Source: Pseudomonas inefficax
Lineage (GTDB): Bacteria; Pseudomonadota; Gammaproteobacteria; Pseudomonadales; Pseudomonadaceae
Length of the DNA stretch: 55,906 nt
Direction of reading: 5' to 3'
Assembly (NCBI RefSeq): GCF_900277125.1
Contig: NZ_OPYN01000123.1
Span: 1-55,906, forward strand
Position numbers and translations under genes: made by a program. The notes under the pieces are model-generated. The model worked only from the letters and a program-made list of their open reading frames with translations, was not told the origin of the DNA and did not search any database. Shown one piece after another: positions 42,556-51,128 of this stretch (positions within the stretch are counted from its first letter, which is position 1; every line of letters starts with the position of its first letter).

Positions 42556-43390
42556 GCGGACTCGGCTCCTTGAGTGCTTGTTGGTGGGCTGCCAGTTGAT
42601 CTGCCAACACCCTGCAGCGCTCTCGGGGAGAGTCGGTGGCTTCAAGCAACTTCACCCAAGGGGTGAACAATGGGTTGAGGTAAAAGTGTCGACCGAACGC
42701 GATCGCCAGGAGCACATGCACCAGCACTTGGCTGCGGGGCAACGGGGGCAGCTTGTACAGGTCATCGGACGGCTGAGGTAGCCGTTTTCCGTAATAGCGG
42801 TAGGCGAGGATCTCGTTGCCGTTCAGCTCTTTGTGGTTGATGGCGGGCAGCGCATAGCGGCGGCTGGCATCCGACTCATAGCAGCAGTAGCAAGACTGCT
42901 GCGCGTCAGCTGGTATGCCGCGCAGGGTCATCAGTTGCTCCAGCGATCGCCACTGCCGGTCGTGGTCGCAATCGTCATCGGGCAGGCGCAAAATCTGCCG
43001 TGTGACGTCATGCATAAGGGTAAGTTGACCCTCCCACTGCATACGGTGGGCTACTGCCCGCACGGTCAGCATTTCGAGTCGCTCATCCTGGGTAAGGCCG
43101 GGAACCTGGTGGATTGACCACACCGATACGCTTGCGGGGTCGTTCCACCAGCCCAGACCCAGCAAGAAGTGGCTCAGCACCAGCAAGCTGTATTCCTTGC
43201 CGCAGGTGTAGCCCCTGTTGCTGACCAGAGCCCCCGCATTGGCTACCAGCAGGGGAACATCCTCGGGACGGGTATGAAAACGCGCAAGCGAACCGTCCAA
43301 CGTCCCCAGCAGGAAGCGGGACAGTCGACGGTTGGTGGACCGTAGCGAGGCAGCTTGCAGCGCACCCAGATTCAGACTCGGCAGGCTCAT
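42548..43390 (-). CDS. Unknown protein in the vgrG-effector operon
   Basis: A 280-residue protein not recognised. It has no signal peptide or membrane helix. Notable are SCYCCYES (three close cysteines), a YRYYGKRLPQPSDDLYKLPPLPRSQ segment and a mostly helical start. It overlaps DUF4123 by 4 bases and the effector by 8. By position it could be a second adaptor, a chaperone for the effector, or the effector's detached N-terminal part. Confidence 0.6.
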   Translation of the reverse strand: MSLPSLNLGALQAASLRSTNRRLSRFLLGTLDGSLARFHTRPEDVPLLVANAGALVSNRGYTCGKEYSLLVLSHFLLGLGWWNDPASVSVWSIHQVPGLTQDERLEMLTVRAVAHRMQWEGQLTLMHDVTRQILRLPDDDCDHDRQWRSLEQLMTLRGIPADAQQSCYCCYESDASRRYALPAINHKELNGNEILAYRYYGKRLPQPSDDLYKLPPLPRSQVLVHVLLAIAFGRHFYLNPLFTPWVKLLEATDSPRERCRVLADQLAAHQQALKEPSPHG

Positions 43391-43962
43391 GCAGGGACCT
43401 CGTGGCGCAATGGCAGCCAGGCCAGGCAGCCTTCCCGTTCGATGCTGCTTTCTGTTTGCTCGAACAGCGGCTGTGCGCCAAGTGCAAGCCCGGTTCGTGA
43501 ATCGTGAAAGTAGAGTTTGCGTATGCGTCCGTGATCGAACAGCCGGGCCAGGGTGTCTGGCTGCTGCGTCAGTGAGCCGACGTAGAAGCTTAACGACCGA
43601 GGATCACCAAGCCTCATGAAGTAACGACGTCGTCCTTCCTGGACTTTGCCAAAGCGGCGCAGGTGCCGCGCGAGGGCTTCGAGGGGCAGTGTGGTCTCGG
43701 CGAAAGTACAGGCGAAGGCCCCGTCCAGGCTGCCAAGCCAGGCATCCAGTTCGCTGCCTGCTGTCAGCTGGAACAGTAATGGCGCATGCTTCTCCAGCCC
43801 GGTGTGATGGTCCAGGTGCCATAGGCATTGGTGTCGGGTGGAATGAAACTCGAGCCTGCCCAGCAGGCCCGGATTGGCCGACGCTTCGGCAAGCACGAAC
43901 AGGCTTGCACTGACGACACCCGTGTACAGGCTGCCTTCGCTTAATTGCTGGTGCAGGCTCAT
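43387..43962 (-). CDS. DUF4123 T6SS adaptor/chaperone
   Basis: A 191-residue DUF4123 protein. The family (Tap/TEC) loads specific effectors onto VgrG. Characteristic parts: LLFQLTAGSELDAWL near residue 60, FAETTLPLEALARHLRRFGKV and YFMRLGDPRSLSFYVGSL, with the LARHLRRF(G)KV/R(Y)FMRxxDPR pattern of the family. The chosen ATG overlaps the vgrG end by 4 bases. It sits directly between vgrG and the unknown gene. Confidence 0.85.
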   Translation of the reverse strand: MSLHQQLSEGSLYTGVVSASLFVLAEASANPGLLGRLEFHSTRHQCLWHLDHHTGLEKHAPLLFQLTAGSELDAWLGSLDGAFACTFAETTLPLEALARHLRRFGKVQEGRRRYFMRLGDPRSLSFYVGSLTQQPDTLARLFDHGRIRKLYFHDSRTGLALGAQPLFEQTESSIEREGCLAWLPLRHEVPA

Positions 43963-46061
43963 GCGTCGTCCTTCCCGGCAAAGGGGCATTCTTCGATCAG
44001 CGGTGAGCCTTCTCGAATAGCGGCCTCGATGGCTTCGACCTGTGCCTGCACAGGTGTTTGGTAGGTGACATTGCCTTTGAAACGGATGTTGGGGGCTTCG
44101 ATGGTTATGCCGTCGGCATCGAAGATGATCTTGCCGCTCGGGCCACGGATGTGAATACGTTCCGTGCCCTGAAGCATGTAGGACCGTGTCAGCAGACGCT
44201 GAGCGGTACGGGCTTCAATGGCGCGCGTACCTTCGATGACGAGCGACTGATTGCCGCCGATACTCAGGCTGTGGTCGGCGGCAATGGTGATGCGGCTTGT
44301 GTTGCCAATGGAGTGGATATCGTTGCGGTCGATGCTGGTGAATCGGTCCTGGTGCACATGATCGCGGCGATCACGTCCCGTATCGATAGTCTCGTCACGC
44401 GCAATGCTGGTGTTTTGGTCGCGGCCTGTCGCAGTGGCGCGATCATTGCCGACGTTCAGGGTCTGGTCGTGTTTGACCTTGGTATTCATGTTCCTTTCGG
44501 CATGCACGTACACTTCCTGCCGACCCAGTTCATCTTCGAAACGCAGTTCGTTGAAGCCATTGCCTTTGTGGGTCTGGCTCTTGATGGTCATGCGCGTCTT
44601 GTGTTCCGGCAGCTCGTAGGGCGGCAGTTGATCGCCGCAGTAGGTGCGCCCGGTGATAATCGGCTGGTCGGGGTCGGCGTTAACGTACTGGATGATCACG
44701 TCCTGGCCGATGCGTGGGATAGCCATCGAGCCCCAGCTGCCGCCTGCCCAGCCCTGCGACACACGCACCCAGCAGGAGCTGAACTCGTTGTTTCTGCTCT
44801 CGCGATCCCAGGGGAAGCTGACCTTGACCCGTCCCCATTCGTCACAATAGATCTCCTCGCCGGGTGGACCGACGACGGTGGCCATGTGCGGCCCATCGAT
44901 GCGCGGTTTGTCCAGCGGCGCAGGTCGCCATTCGATCCGGCCGGGCACCAGCACGGCTTCCTGCGAGTAGCGCGTTCCTTGTTCGGCCCCGGCAGCTTCT
45001 TCTTGCAGGCTGGTGAACTGGCTACCCTCATGATGTACACGCATTACGCGCCAATGGGCGTTGAGGTCTTTGCGCGGATGCTCGATTAGGGTAAAGCTCA
45101 GCCCCGGTTGCAGGCGTACATCGTCACCCTCGACATCGGCAATACGGGCGTCATGGCGCAGGGCTGTGAGGCGGGTGGCGGTGAAGGGCACGCCGACCAC
45201 ATCGCGCTTGTAGCGGCCGGGGTAGTCGAAGCGCTCATAGTCCTGGGACTGATGGGTGATGCCACTTTCATCTGCGCGGTGTTCTTGCCGGTACTGCGGG
45301 TTGGTGAAGGTGTAGTCCCGCTGTACCTGTCGAGCAGTGCGTACCTGCTCGCTGTAACGCAGGCGCCGCAGGCAAGGCCTAGCCTGATCACCACCGCTGT
45401 TGGCGCGGTACAGCACCTGGTCGGGGCCGACGTCGTCCTCTTCATTAAGCCCTTCATCGTAATCTTCGGTCCTGATCGCTCCTCGGCTTATCTGCCCCAG
45501 CGCCAGCACCCGGTCGGTGATGACCAGCAGGTGGTGTTTCGGTGTGTGCTCGAAGCGATAGACGAAACCCTCTTCACCCGCCAGGCGGGCGATGAAGTCG
45601 AGGTCCGTTTCACCGGCCTGTACGCAGAACTCGCGCACCTGGTGCTCGCCAAAAATGTGCAACTCGAAATGAAGGATGCACTGGCGCTTGAGCATGATTT
45701 CGAGAATCTGCGGCACGGTTTTCTGCTGGAAGATGCGCCAGTTCGAACGCAGCCTGCCGCGGGCCAGGAGGGGCTCGACCAGGGCGTGGTAACGGGTGCG
45801 ATAAAAGCCCGTTTCACCTTGGCTGAAGCTGCTTGTCACGCCGTGTACGTAGCGCAATGGGCGTTCGTGCTGCCAGATCGTGAACAGTACCGGCTTGTCG
45901 AGCAACTGACCGAAGTCAACTTCATCTTCGTGACTGATCAGCTCCAGCTTCAACTGGAATGGTGCGCTGATGGCTTCGTCGAGTTCGAATGAAAGCACCT
46001 CGAACTGAATGTCGCCAGCCAAGGGTTGAAAGCTGAAGCGCAGATCAGATTGTCGGTACAT
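43959..46061 (-). CDS. vgrG: VgrG spike protein
   Basis: A 700-residue VgrG. The gp27-like region (~1-380) contains GETGFYRTRYHALVEPLLA and QKTVPQILEIM. The gp5-like OB domain is at ~390-480 (GPPGEEIYCDEWGRVKVSFPWDRE, SCWVRVSQGWAGGSWGSMAIPRIGQDV). A beta-helix with repeated INxG/IDxGRDR-type patterns then tapers to the C-terminus. There is no extra enzymatic domain, so it is a structural carrier. First gene of the cassette; no other core T6SS genes are present, so it must use an apparatus encoded elsewhere. Confidence 0.95.
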   Translation of the reverse strand: MYRQSDLRFSFQPLAGDIQFEVLSFELDEAISAPFQLKLELISHEDEVDFGQLLDKPVLFTIWQHERPLRYVHGVTSSFSQGETGFYRTRYHALVEPLLARGRLRSNWRIFQQKTVPQILEIMLKRQCILHFELHIFGEHQVREFCVQAGETDLDFIARLAGEEGFVYRFEHTPKHHLLVITDRVLALGQISRGAIRTEDYDEGLNEEDDVGPDQVLYRANSGGDQARPCLRRLRYSEQVRTARQVQRDYTFTNPQYRQEHRADESGITHQSQDYERFDYPGRYKRDVVGVPFTATRLTALRHDARIADVEGDDVRLQPGLSFTLIEHPRKDLNAHWRVMRVHHEGSQFTSLQEEAAGAEQGTRYSQEAVLVPGRIEWRPAPLDKPRIDGPHMATVVGPPGEEIYCDEWGRVKVSFPWDRESRNNEFSSCWVRVSQGWAGGSWGSMAIPRIGQDVIIQYVNADPDQPIITGRTYCGDQLPPYELPEHKTRMTIKSQTHKGNGFNELRFEDELGRQEVYVHAERNMNTKVKHDQTLNVGNDRATATGRDQNTSIARDETIDTGRDRRDHVHQDRFTSIDRNDIHSIGNTSRITIAADHSLSIGGNQSLVIEGTRAIEARTAQRLLTRSYMLQGTERIHIRGPSGKIIFDADGITIEAPNIRFKGNVTYQTPVQAQVEAIEAAIREGSPLIEECPFAGKDDA

Positions 46062-46472
46062 GGCGTGTTTTTCCTTGTGAAGAATTGCTCCGGTATCAGC
46101 CGTAATCTTGGTGTAAAGAGGGCCTGGGGTAAGGTTGATGGCGATGGCGGGAGTTGCAGGGTAGGCGGGCTGCGGCGGGATTTAAATAAACAGGGTGTCG
46201 TTGTTTTTGGATATAAGTAGGAACTTTCTGAAACTTGTAACTTAGTGTTTTTCTTAGTTGTTGGGTTGGCCATTTGGTTGAGAGCAAGTTGTGCGCTGCT
46301 TCTGCAGGAGCGGCCTTATGTCCGGTTATTTCGTTTTATGGTGGCTAAGACAGCGCAGTACCTGTGGGATGTCGAATACGACGCCGCCCCTATGGGAGCG
46401 GGTTTACCCGCGAATGGGCCGGTGCCGAGTGTCTGGCGGGCACCTGGGCTTTGTTGAAATCAAGCGGAAGCC
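46062..46472. promoter_or_regulatory. AT-rich leader region of vgrG and intergenic space
   Basis: About 230 bases upstream of vgrG (46070-46300) are clearly more A+T-rich than the rest of the window and probably hold its promoter, though I cannot place -35/-10 boxes with confidence. A single REP of the GTTTACCCGCG type lies at 46390-46412. No coding sequence is credible here. Confidence 0.4.
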
Positions 46473-46636
46473 GTGATTGACCTTGAGGGCCTCTTCGCGG
46501 GTGAACCCGCTCCCATAGGTTCTGCGTCAACTCGAAGCCCGCGCCGTCCCTGTGGGAGCGGGCGCGCCCGCGAAGCAGAGGACGCGGTGAATGGCACCGG
46601 CTTTGCCGGTGTTCGCGGGCATGCCCGCTCCCACAA
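46473..46636. repeat. REP cluster, right boundary repeat of the T6SS cassette
   Basis: Same order and orientation of REPs and linkers as 39173-39338: 'gagggcctcttcgcgggtg', the tcaactcgaagcc linker, GGGCGCGCCCGCG and the GGCACCGGCTTTGCCGGTG hairpin. The two copies are 7.30 kb apart. Confidence 0.88.
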
Positions 46637-46815
46637 AGCTTGCGCAAGCTTTCAGATCTTGAGCAAGACAGTGCTTCTGGGCGTCCCTTTACGTAAACGT
46701 CACCATATGCCACCTTCTACCGCAGCCTGATGACGGCCAGGGATTTCTCCCGCACACTGCGGAAAATTCCCAAGCCCGTTCCCCGCCATCTTGCGGGGTA
46801 CAGCCGGAGTAGAAA

Positions 46816-48726
46816 ATGGCGCGACAACTCATAACAAACGCCCACGACCCGCTGCACGAATCCCGCCAGGCCCGCCTCAAGCTGGCGAGTGAAGGCGAGC
46901 TGCCGCTGGGCATGCTGCGCGACGAGATCGACGCCTCCTGGCGCCGCAGCCTGGGCCATGGCCTGGACTGCCTGCAGGGCGAACAAGTCGGCCTGGGCCT
47001 GGAGCAGGGCCACGACCTGCGTGTGCTGCTGGAGCGCAACCGCCTGCTGGTCGACGCCGTTACCCCCGAACTGGACTACTTGGTCACGCGGCAGGGCAAG
47101 GCCGGCATCGTCATCCTCGGCGATGCCCAGGCCAACGTGCTGGCCATCGAAGGCCAGACCCACGTGCTCAGCCGCGAGGGCCTGCGCGACCTGCACCCGG
47201 GCAGTTGCTGGAGCGAGTCATTGCGTGGCACCAACGCCATCGGCACGGCAGTGGTGGAAGGCCGGCCGACCTTGATCAACTGCGGCGAACATTACCTCGA
47301 CCGCCTCAGCCCGTTCTCCTGCACTTCGGTACCCCTGCGCGACCCGCGCGGCGAGGTGATCGGCGTGCTCGACATCACCCGTGAAGGGGTGATGGCGCAA
47401 CCACAGGACAGCCTGACAACACTGATGCTGGCGGCCGGCAACATCGAAAGCCGCATGTTCGGCCTGTGTCACCCGGAGCAATTGGTGCTGGCCTTCCACA
47501 GCCGCCCGCAATACCTCAACAGCGCCTGGCATGGCCTGCTGGCGCTGAGCCTGGACGGTGAAGTGCTGGCTGCCAACGACAGTGCCTGCCAGCTGTTGCA
47601 GGTCCCCCGCCATGAGCTGTTGGGCCGGCGCAGCAGCGACTTGCTGGGCGAACGTTCGCCGGCCTTCATCGCCCGCCTGTGGCAGGGCGGGGTGAGCAGT
47701 GTGCAGACCGCCAAGGGCGAGTTCTACTTCCGCGCCTTGCAGCTGCCACGCCATGGCCGGGTCAATGGCAGCACGCCGGTCAGTAAGCCGACGCTGAGCA
47801 AGCAGTCGCCTGCACTCGATGCGCTGGCCGGGGGCGACCCGCGCCTGGCGCGCAATCTGCGTATGGCCCGCCAGGGGCTGGGTAATGGCTTGCCGATATT
47901 GCTGCTGGGTGAGACCGGTACCGGCAAGGAAGTGGTCGCCCGGGCCCTGCACCAGGCCAGCCCGCGTGCTGAAAAACCGTTTGTGGCGGTCAACTGCGCG
48001 GCCATCCCTGAAGGGCTGATCGAGTCCGAGCTGTTCGGCTACCGCGAGGGCGCTTTCACCGGTTCACGCCGGGGCGGCATGGTCGGCCGGCTGATGCAGG
48101 CTCACGGCGGCACGCTGTTCCTCGATGAAATCGGCGACATGCCGCTGGCCTTGCAGGCGCGCCTGTTGCGGGTATTGCAGGAGCGCCGCGTAGCGCCACT
48201 GGGCGCAGGCGACGAACAAGACATCGACGTGGCGTTGATCTGCGCCACCCACCGGGACCTCAAGCGCCTCGTGCACGAACAACACTTCCGCGAAGACTTG
48301 TACTACCGGGTCAACGGCGTGTCGCTGCGTTTGCCGGCGCTGCGCGAGCGGGATGACCTGACCACGATCATCCAGGGCCTGCTGGACAAGTCCGAAGCCA
48401 GGGGCGTGACCCTGGACCCGGCCCTGACTGCGCTGCTCGAAGGCTTCGACTGGCCGGGCAACATCCGCCAGCTGGAAATGGTGGTACGCACTGCACTAGC
48501 CATGCGCGAGGACGGCGAGCAGGTGCTGACCCTCGACCACCTCACCGACTGCCTGCTGGACGAACTGGCCAGCAGCGCGACGCCTTCCGGCAGCCTCAAG
48601 GACAACGAACTGGAGCTGATCCGTGGCGCCTTGTCGCGCCATCAGGGCAACGTGTCCGCAGCGGCCGAGGCGCTGGGTATCAGCCGGGCGACGCTGTACC
48701 GCAAGCTCAAGCAGTTGCGCGGCTGA
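46816..48726 (+). CDS. AcoR-like sigma54-dependent activator
   Basis: A 636-residue enhancer-binding protein. The N-terminal GAF-type sensor spans ~60-230 (GKAGIVILGDAQANVLAIEG, SLRGTNAIGTAVVEGRPTLINCGEHYLDRLSPFSC), a linker/PAS-like region ~230-330 follows, then AAA+ with Walker A GETGTGKE (~366). The sigma54 loop reads GAFTGS (~412) instead of GAFTGA. A Fis-type helix-turn-helix ends it (AAEALGISRATLYRKL). It probably responds to an amine or its aldehyde and drives the sigma54 promoter of the nearby aldehyde dehydrogenase gene. The ABC gene begins one base after its stop, so they may be co-transcribed. Confidence 0.88.
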   Translation: MARQLITNAHDPLHESRQARLKLASEGELPLGMLRDEIDASWRRSLGHGLDCLQGEQVGLGLEQGHDLRVLLERNRLLVDAVTPELDYLVTRQGKAGIVILGDAQANVLAIEGQTHVLSREGLRDLHPGSCWSESLRGTNAIGTAVVEGRPTLINCGEHYLDRLSPFSCTSVPLRDPRGEVIGVLDITREGVMAQPQDSLTTLMLAAGNIESRMFGLCHPEQLVLAFHSRPQYLNSAWHGLLALSLDGEVLAANDSACQLLQVPRHELLGRRSSDLLGERSPAFIARLWQGGVSSVQTAKGEFYFRALQLPRHGRVNGSTPVSKPTLSKQSPALDALAGGDPRLARNLRMARQGLGNGLPILLLGETGTGKEVVARALHQASPRAEKPFVAVNCAAIPEGLIESELFGYREGAFTGSRRGGMVGRLMQAHGGTLFLDEIGDMPLALQARLLRVLQERRVAPLGAGDEQDIDVALICATHRDLKRLVHEQHFREDLYYRVNGVSLRLPALRERDDLTTIIQGLLDKSEARGVTLDPALTALLEGFDWPGNIRQLEMVVRTALAMREDGEQVLTLDHLTDCLLDELASSATPSGSLKDNELELIRGALSRHQGNVSAAAEALGISRATLYRKLKQLRG

Positions 48727-48727
48727 C

Positions 48728-50461
48728 GTGGGCGGCCTGTTCGCCCGGCTGGTGGAATCCAGCGACCCGGTGCTCATGCGCCAGGCGCTGGCCTGGCTGT
48801 ATGGTTTCGTGCGCCCGCACCGGCGCGCCATCGGCCTGTTGCTCGGCTTGTCGCTGGGCGCCTCGTTGCTGGCCCTGGCGCAACCCTGGCTGGTCAAGAC
48901 GCTGATCGACGAGGGGCTGCTGGCCAAGAATTACCAGACCCTCTGGCACATGGCGGCGATCATGATCGGCGCGGGCCTGCTGGGTACCGTGCTGGCCGGG
49001 GTCAACCGCTACCTGCACACGCGCCTGTCGGGGCGCATCCTGTTTGCCCTGCGCGATGACCTTTACCGCCACCTGCAGCAGCTGTCGCCGACGTTCTACG
49101 GGCGGCGGCGCATAGGCGACATCCTTTCGCGGCTGGACGGCGATGTGGCGGAAATCCAGCGCTTTGCCGTGGATTCGCTGTTTTCGGCGGTGTCGGCAGT
49201 GATCGGCTTGGTGGGCGCGGTGGTGTTGATGCTGATGCTGTCGTGGCAACTGTCGCTGCTGCTGGCGCTGCTGGTGCCCCTCGAAGTGCTGTGGCTGCGC
49301 TGGATGCGGCGCAAGGTGGAGCGCGAAGTACGCAACCTGCGCGAACGCTCGGCGGATGTGTCGTCGTTCTTGGTCGAGACTTTGCCGGCGATGAAGTTCA
49401 TCCAGGCGGCTGGCCAGCAAGGGCGCGAGGCGGGGCGCCTGGACCAGCTGGGCCAGGGCTACATGCGCCAGTTGCTCAAGGTGCAGGTGACCGAATTCTT
49501 CACCCAGGCCATCCCCGGCACGCTGACCTCCTGGTGCCGCGCCTGCGCGTTCCTGGTCGGCGGCTGGTGGGTGATTCAGGGTACCTGGCAGTTGGGTGCG
49601 CTGATCGCCTTTTCCACCTATATGGGCATGGCGGTAGGGCCGGTGCAGAGCCTGTTGGGCCTGTACGTGGCGGTGCAGCGCATGGCGGTGAGCCTGGGGC
49701 GGGTGATGGAGCTGAAGCAGGAGGCCGTGGCCGTGCGCCCGGCAGCCGACCCGCAGCCGATGCCCGACGGCCCGGGTGAATTGCGCCTGGAGGGGGTGAG
49801 CTTTGCCCATGAAGGGCGCCAGGGCGCGGTGCTGAACGACGTGCAGGTGTGCGTGCCGGGTGGCCTGAAGGTGGCCATCAGCGGTGCCTCGGGGGTGGGC
49901 AAGTCGACCCTGATCGACCTGCTGCAGCGCTTCTACGACCCGGACGCCGGGCGCATCCTGCTGGACGGCACCGACCTGCGCGAACTGGACCTGGCCGCGC
50001 TGCGCCGGCGCATTGCGGTGGTCAGCCAGGATATCGTGCTGTTCCGCGGCACCCTGGCACAGAACCTGGCCTATGGCGTGCCCGAGGCCAGCCGCGCGGA
50101 ACTGGAGCGGGTGGTGCGCCTGGCGCGGCTGGACAGCCTGGTCGACAGCCTGCCGCTGGGCCTGGACGGCCTGCTGGGTGAGCGTGGTCAGCAGCTGTCC
50201 GGCGGGCAGAAGCAACGCATTGCCATCGCCCGCGCGGTGCTGCAGGCACCGGCGATCCTGGTGCTGGACGAGGCCACATCGGCGGTGGACGAAGCCACCG
50301 AGCGCGAAGTGATCGCGGCCATCGACCAGCTGTTCGCCGGCCGCACGCGCATCCTGATCAGCCACCGTGCTTCGACCCTGGCCGATGCCGACCTGCACCT
50401 GCAGCTGCACGCTGGCCAATTGCAGGTGCTGCCCGAGGAGGTGAGCAAGCATGGGCACTGA
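48728..50461 (+). CDS. qhpF: ABC exporter, QhpF-like (amine dehydrogenase maturation)
   Basis: A 577-residue half-size ABC exporter. A six-helix membrane domain (~20-320; RAIGLLLGLSLGASLLALAQPWLVKTLI) precedes an ATPase with Walker A GASGVGKST (~385), signature LSGGQKQRIAIARA and Walker B ILVLDEATSAVD. The neighbours (S8 protease, FAD monooxygenase, AcoR-like regulator, aldehyde dehydrogenase) match the QHNDH biogenesis set, in which QhpF moves the processed gamma subunit to the periplasm. The start is a GTG without a clear SD; an in-frame ATG at 48776 is possible. It overlaps the protease gene by 11 bases. Confidence 0.75.
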   Translation: MGGLFARLVESSDPVLMRQALAWLYGFVRPHRRAIGLLLGLSLGASLLALAQPWLVKTLIDEGLLAKNYQTLWHMAAIMIGAGLLGTVLAGVNRYLHTRLSGRILFALRDDLYRHLQQLSPTFYGRRRIGDILSRLDGDVAEIQRFAVDSLFSAVSAVIGLVGAVVLMLMLSWQLSLLLALLVPLEVLWLRWMRRKVEREVRNLRERSADVSSFLVETLPAMKFIQAAGQQGREAGRLDQLGQGYMRQLLKVQVTEFFTQAIPGTLTSWCRACAFLVGGWWVIQGTWQLGALIAFSTYMGMAVGPVQSLLGLYVAVQRMAVSLGRVMELKQEAVAVRPAADPQPMPDGPGELRLEGVSFAHEGRQGAVLNDVQVCVPGGLKVAISGASGVGKSTLIDLLQRFYDPDAGRILLDGTDLRELDLAALRRRIAVVSQDIVLFRGTLAQNLAYGVPEASRAELERVVRLARLDSLVDSLPLGLDGLLGERGQQLSGGQKQRIAIARAVLQAPAILVLDEATSAVDEATEREVIAAIDQLFAGRTRILISHRASTLADADLHLQLHAGQLQVLPEEVSKHGH

Positions 50462-51128
50462 CTTGCGCGTTGGGGTGATCGACAGTGGCTGCTCGCCGGA
50501 GCAGGCCAGTGCCTTGCTGGGCGCGCGTCGCTTCTGGCTGGAGGACGGCCAGCTGCGCGAAGGTGAAATGCTGCCCGACCAGCTTGGGCACGGCAGTGTG
50601 GTGCTCGCCGGCTTGCAGCGGGAAGCCGGGCCGGTGCCCGCGCTGCTGGCCCAGGTTTTCGGCGCCCAGGCCAGCACCAGCGCCCTGCAGGTGGCGGCCG
50701 CGCTGCTGTGGCTGGTGGAGGCGGGGGTTACGCTGGTCAACCTCAGCCTTGGCTTGCAGCAGGACCGGCCTGTGCTGGCCCAGGCCTGCGCCGAGGCCTT
50801 GGCCGCGGGCGTGCTGTTGTGCGCCTCCAGCCCGGCCCAGGGCGGGCCAGTGTACCCGGCCAGCTACCCCGGGGTGATCCGGGTCACCGGCGATGCCCGG
50901 TGTGCGCCGGGCCAGTGGTCCTGGCTGGGTACCCGGCAGGCGGACTTCGGCGGTTATGTGGGGGCGGGCGGCAGGGCGGGCGCGAGCCTCGGCTGCGCGG
51001 CCCTGAGTGGCAGGATTGCCGCGTTGCTGCGTGAGAAGCCGGGCATGAGCCGCCAGCAGGTTCATGACTGGTTGCGCCAACACGCGGCGTTTACCGGCCC
51101 TGAGCGAAGAGGTGCCGGCCATGGCTGA
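50451..51128 (+). CDS. qhpE: Subtilisin-like protease, QhpE-like
   Basis: A compact 225-residue S8-family peptidase. The catalytic triad is visible: D11 in GVIDSG, H47 in LGHGSV and S179 in GASLGCA (Ala replaces the usual Thr of GTS). The oxyanion Asn is not obvious. It has no signal or propeptide, so it acts in the cytoplasm. In the QHNDH pathway QhpE removes the leader of the gamma subunit after cross-linking. It overlaps qhpF and the flavoprotein gene by 11 and 8 bases. Confidence 0.78.
   Translation: MGTDLRVGVIDSGCSPEQASALLGARRFWLEDGQLREGEMLPDQLGHGSVVLAGLQREAGPVPALLAQVFGAQASTSALQVAAALLWLVEAGVTLVNLSLGLQQDRPVLAQACAEALAAGVLLCASSPAQGGPVYPASYPGVIRVTGDARCAPGQWSWLGTRQADFGGYVGAGGRAGASLGCAALSGRIAALLREKPGMSRQQVHDWLRQHAAFTGPERRGAGHG

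Noticed and set aside
46778..46800. TTCCCC...GGGG palindrome upstream of the AcoR-like gene as a further copy of the Mn/secretion enhancer site
   Set aside because: The spacer is about 10 bases instead of 6 and the symmetric core is CCCCGC/GCGGGG, so it is a different inverted repeat.
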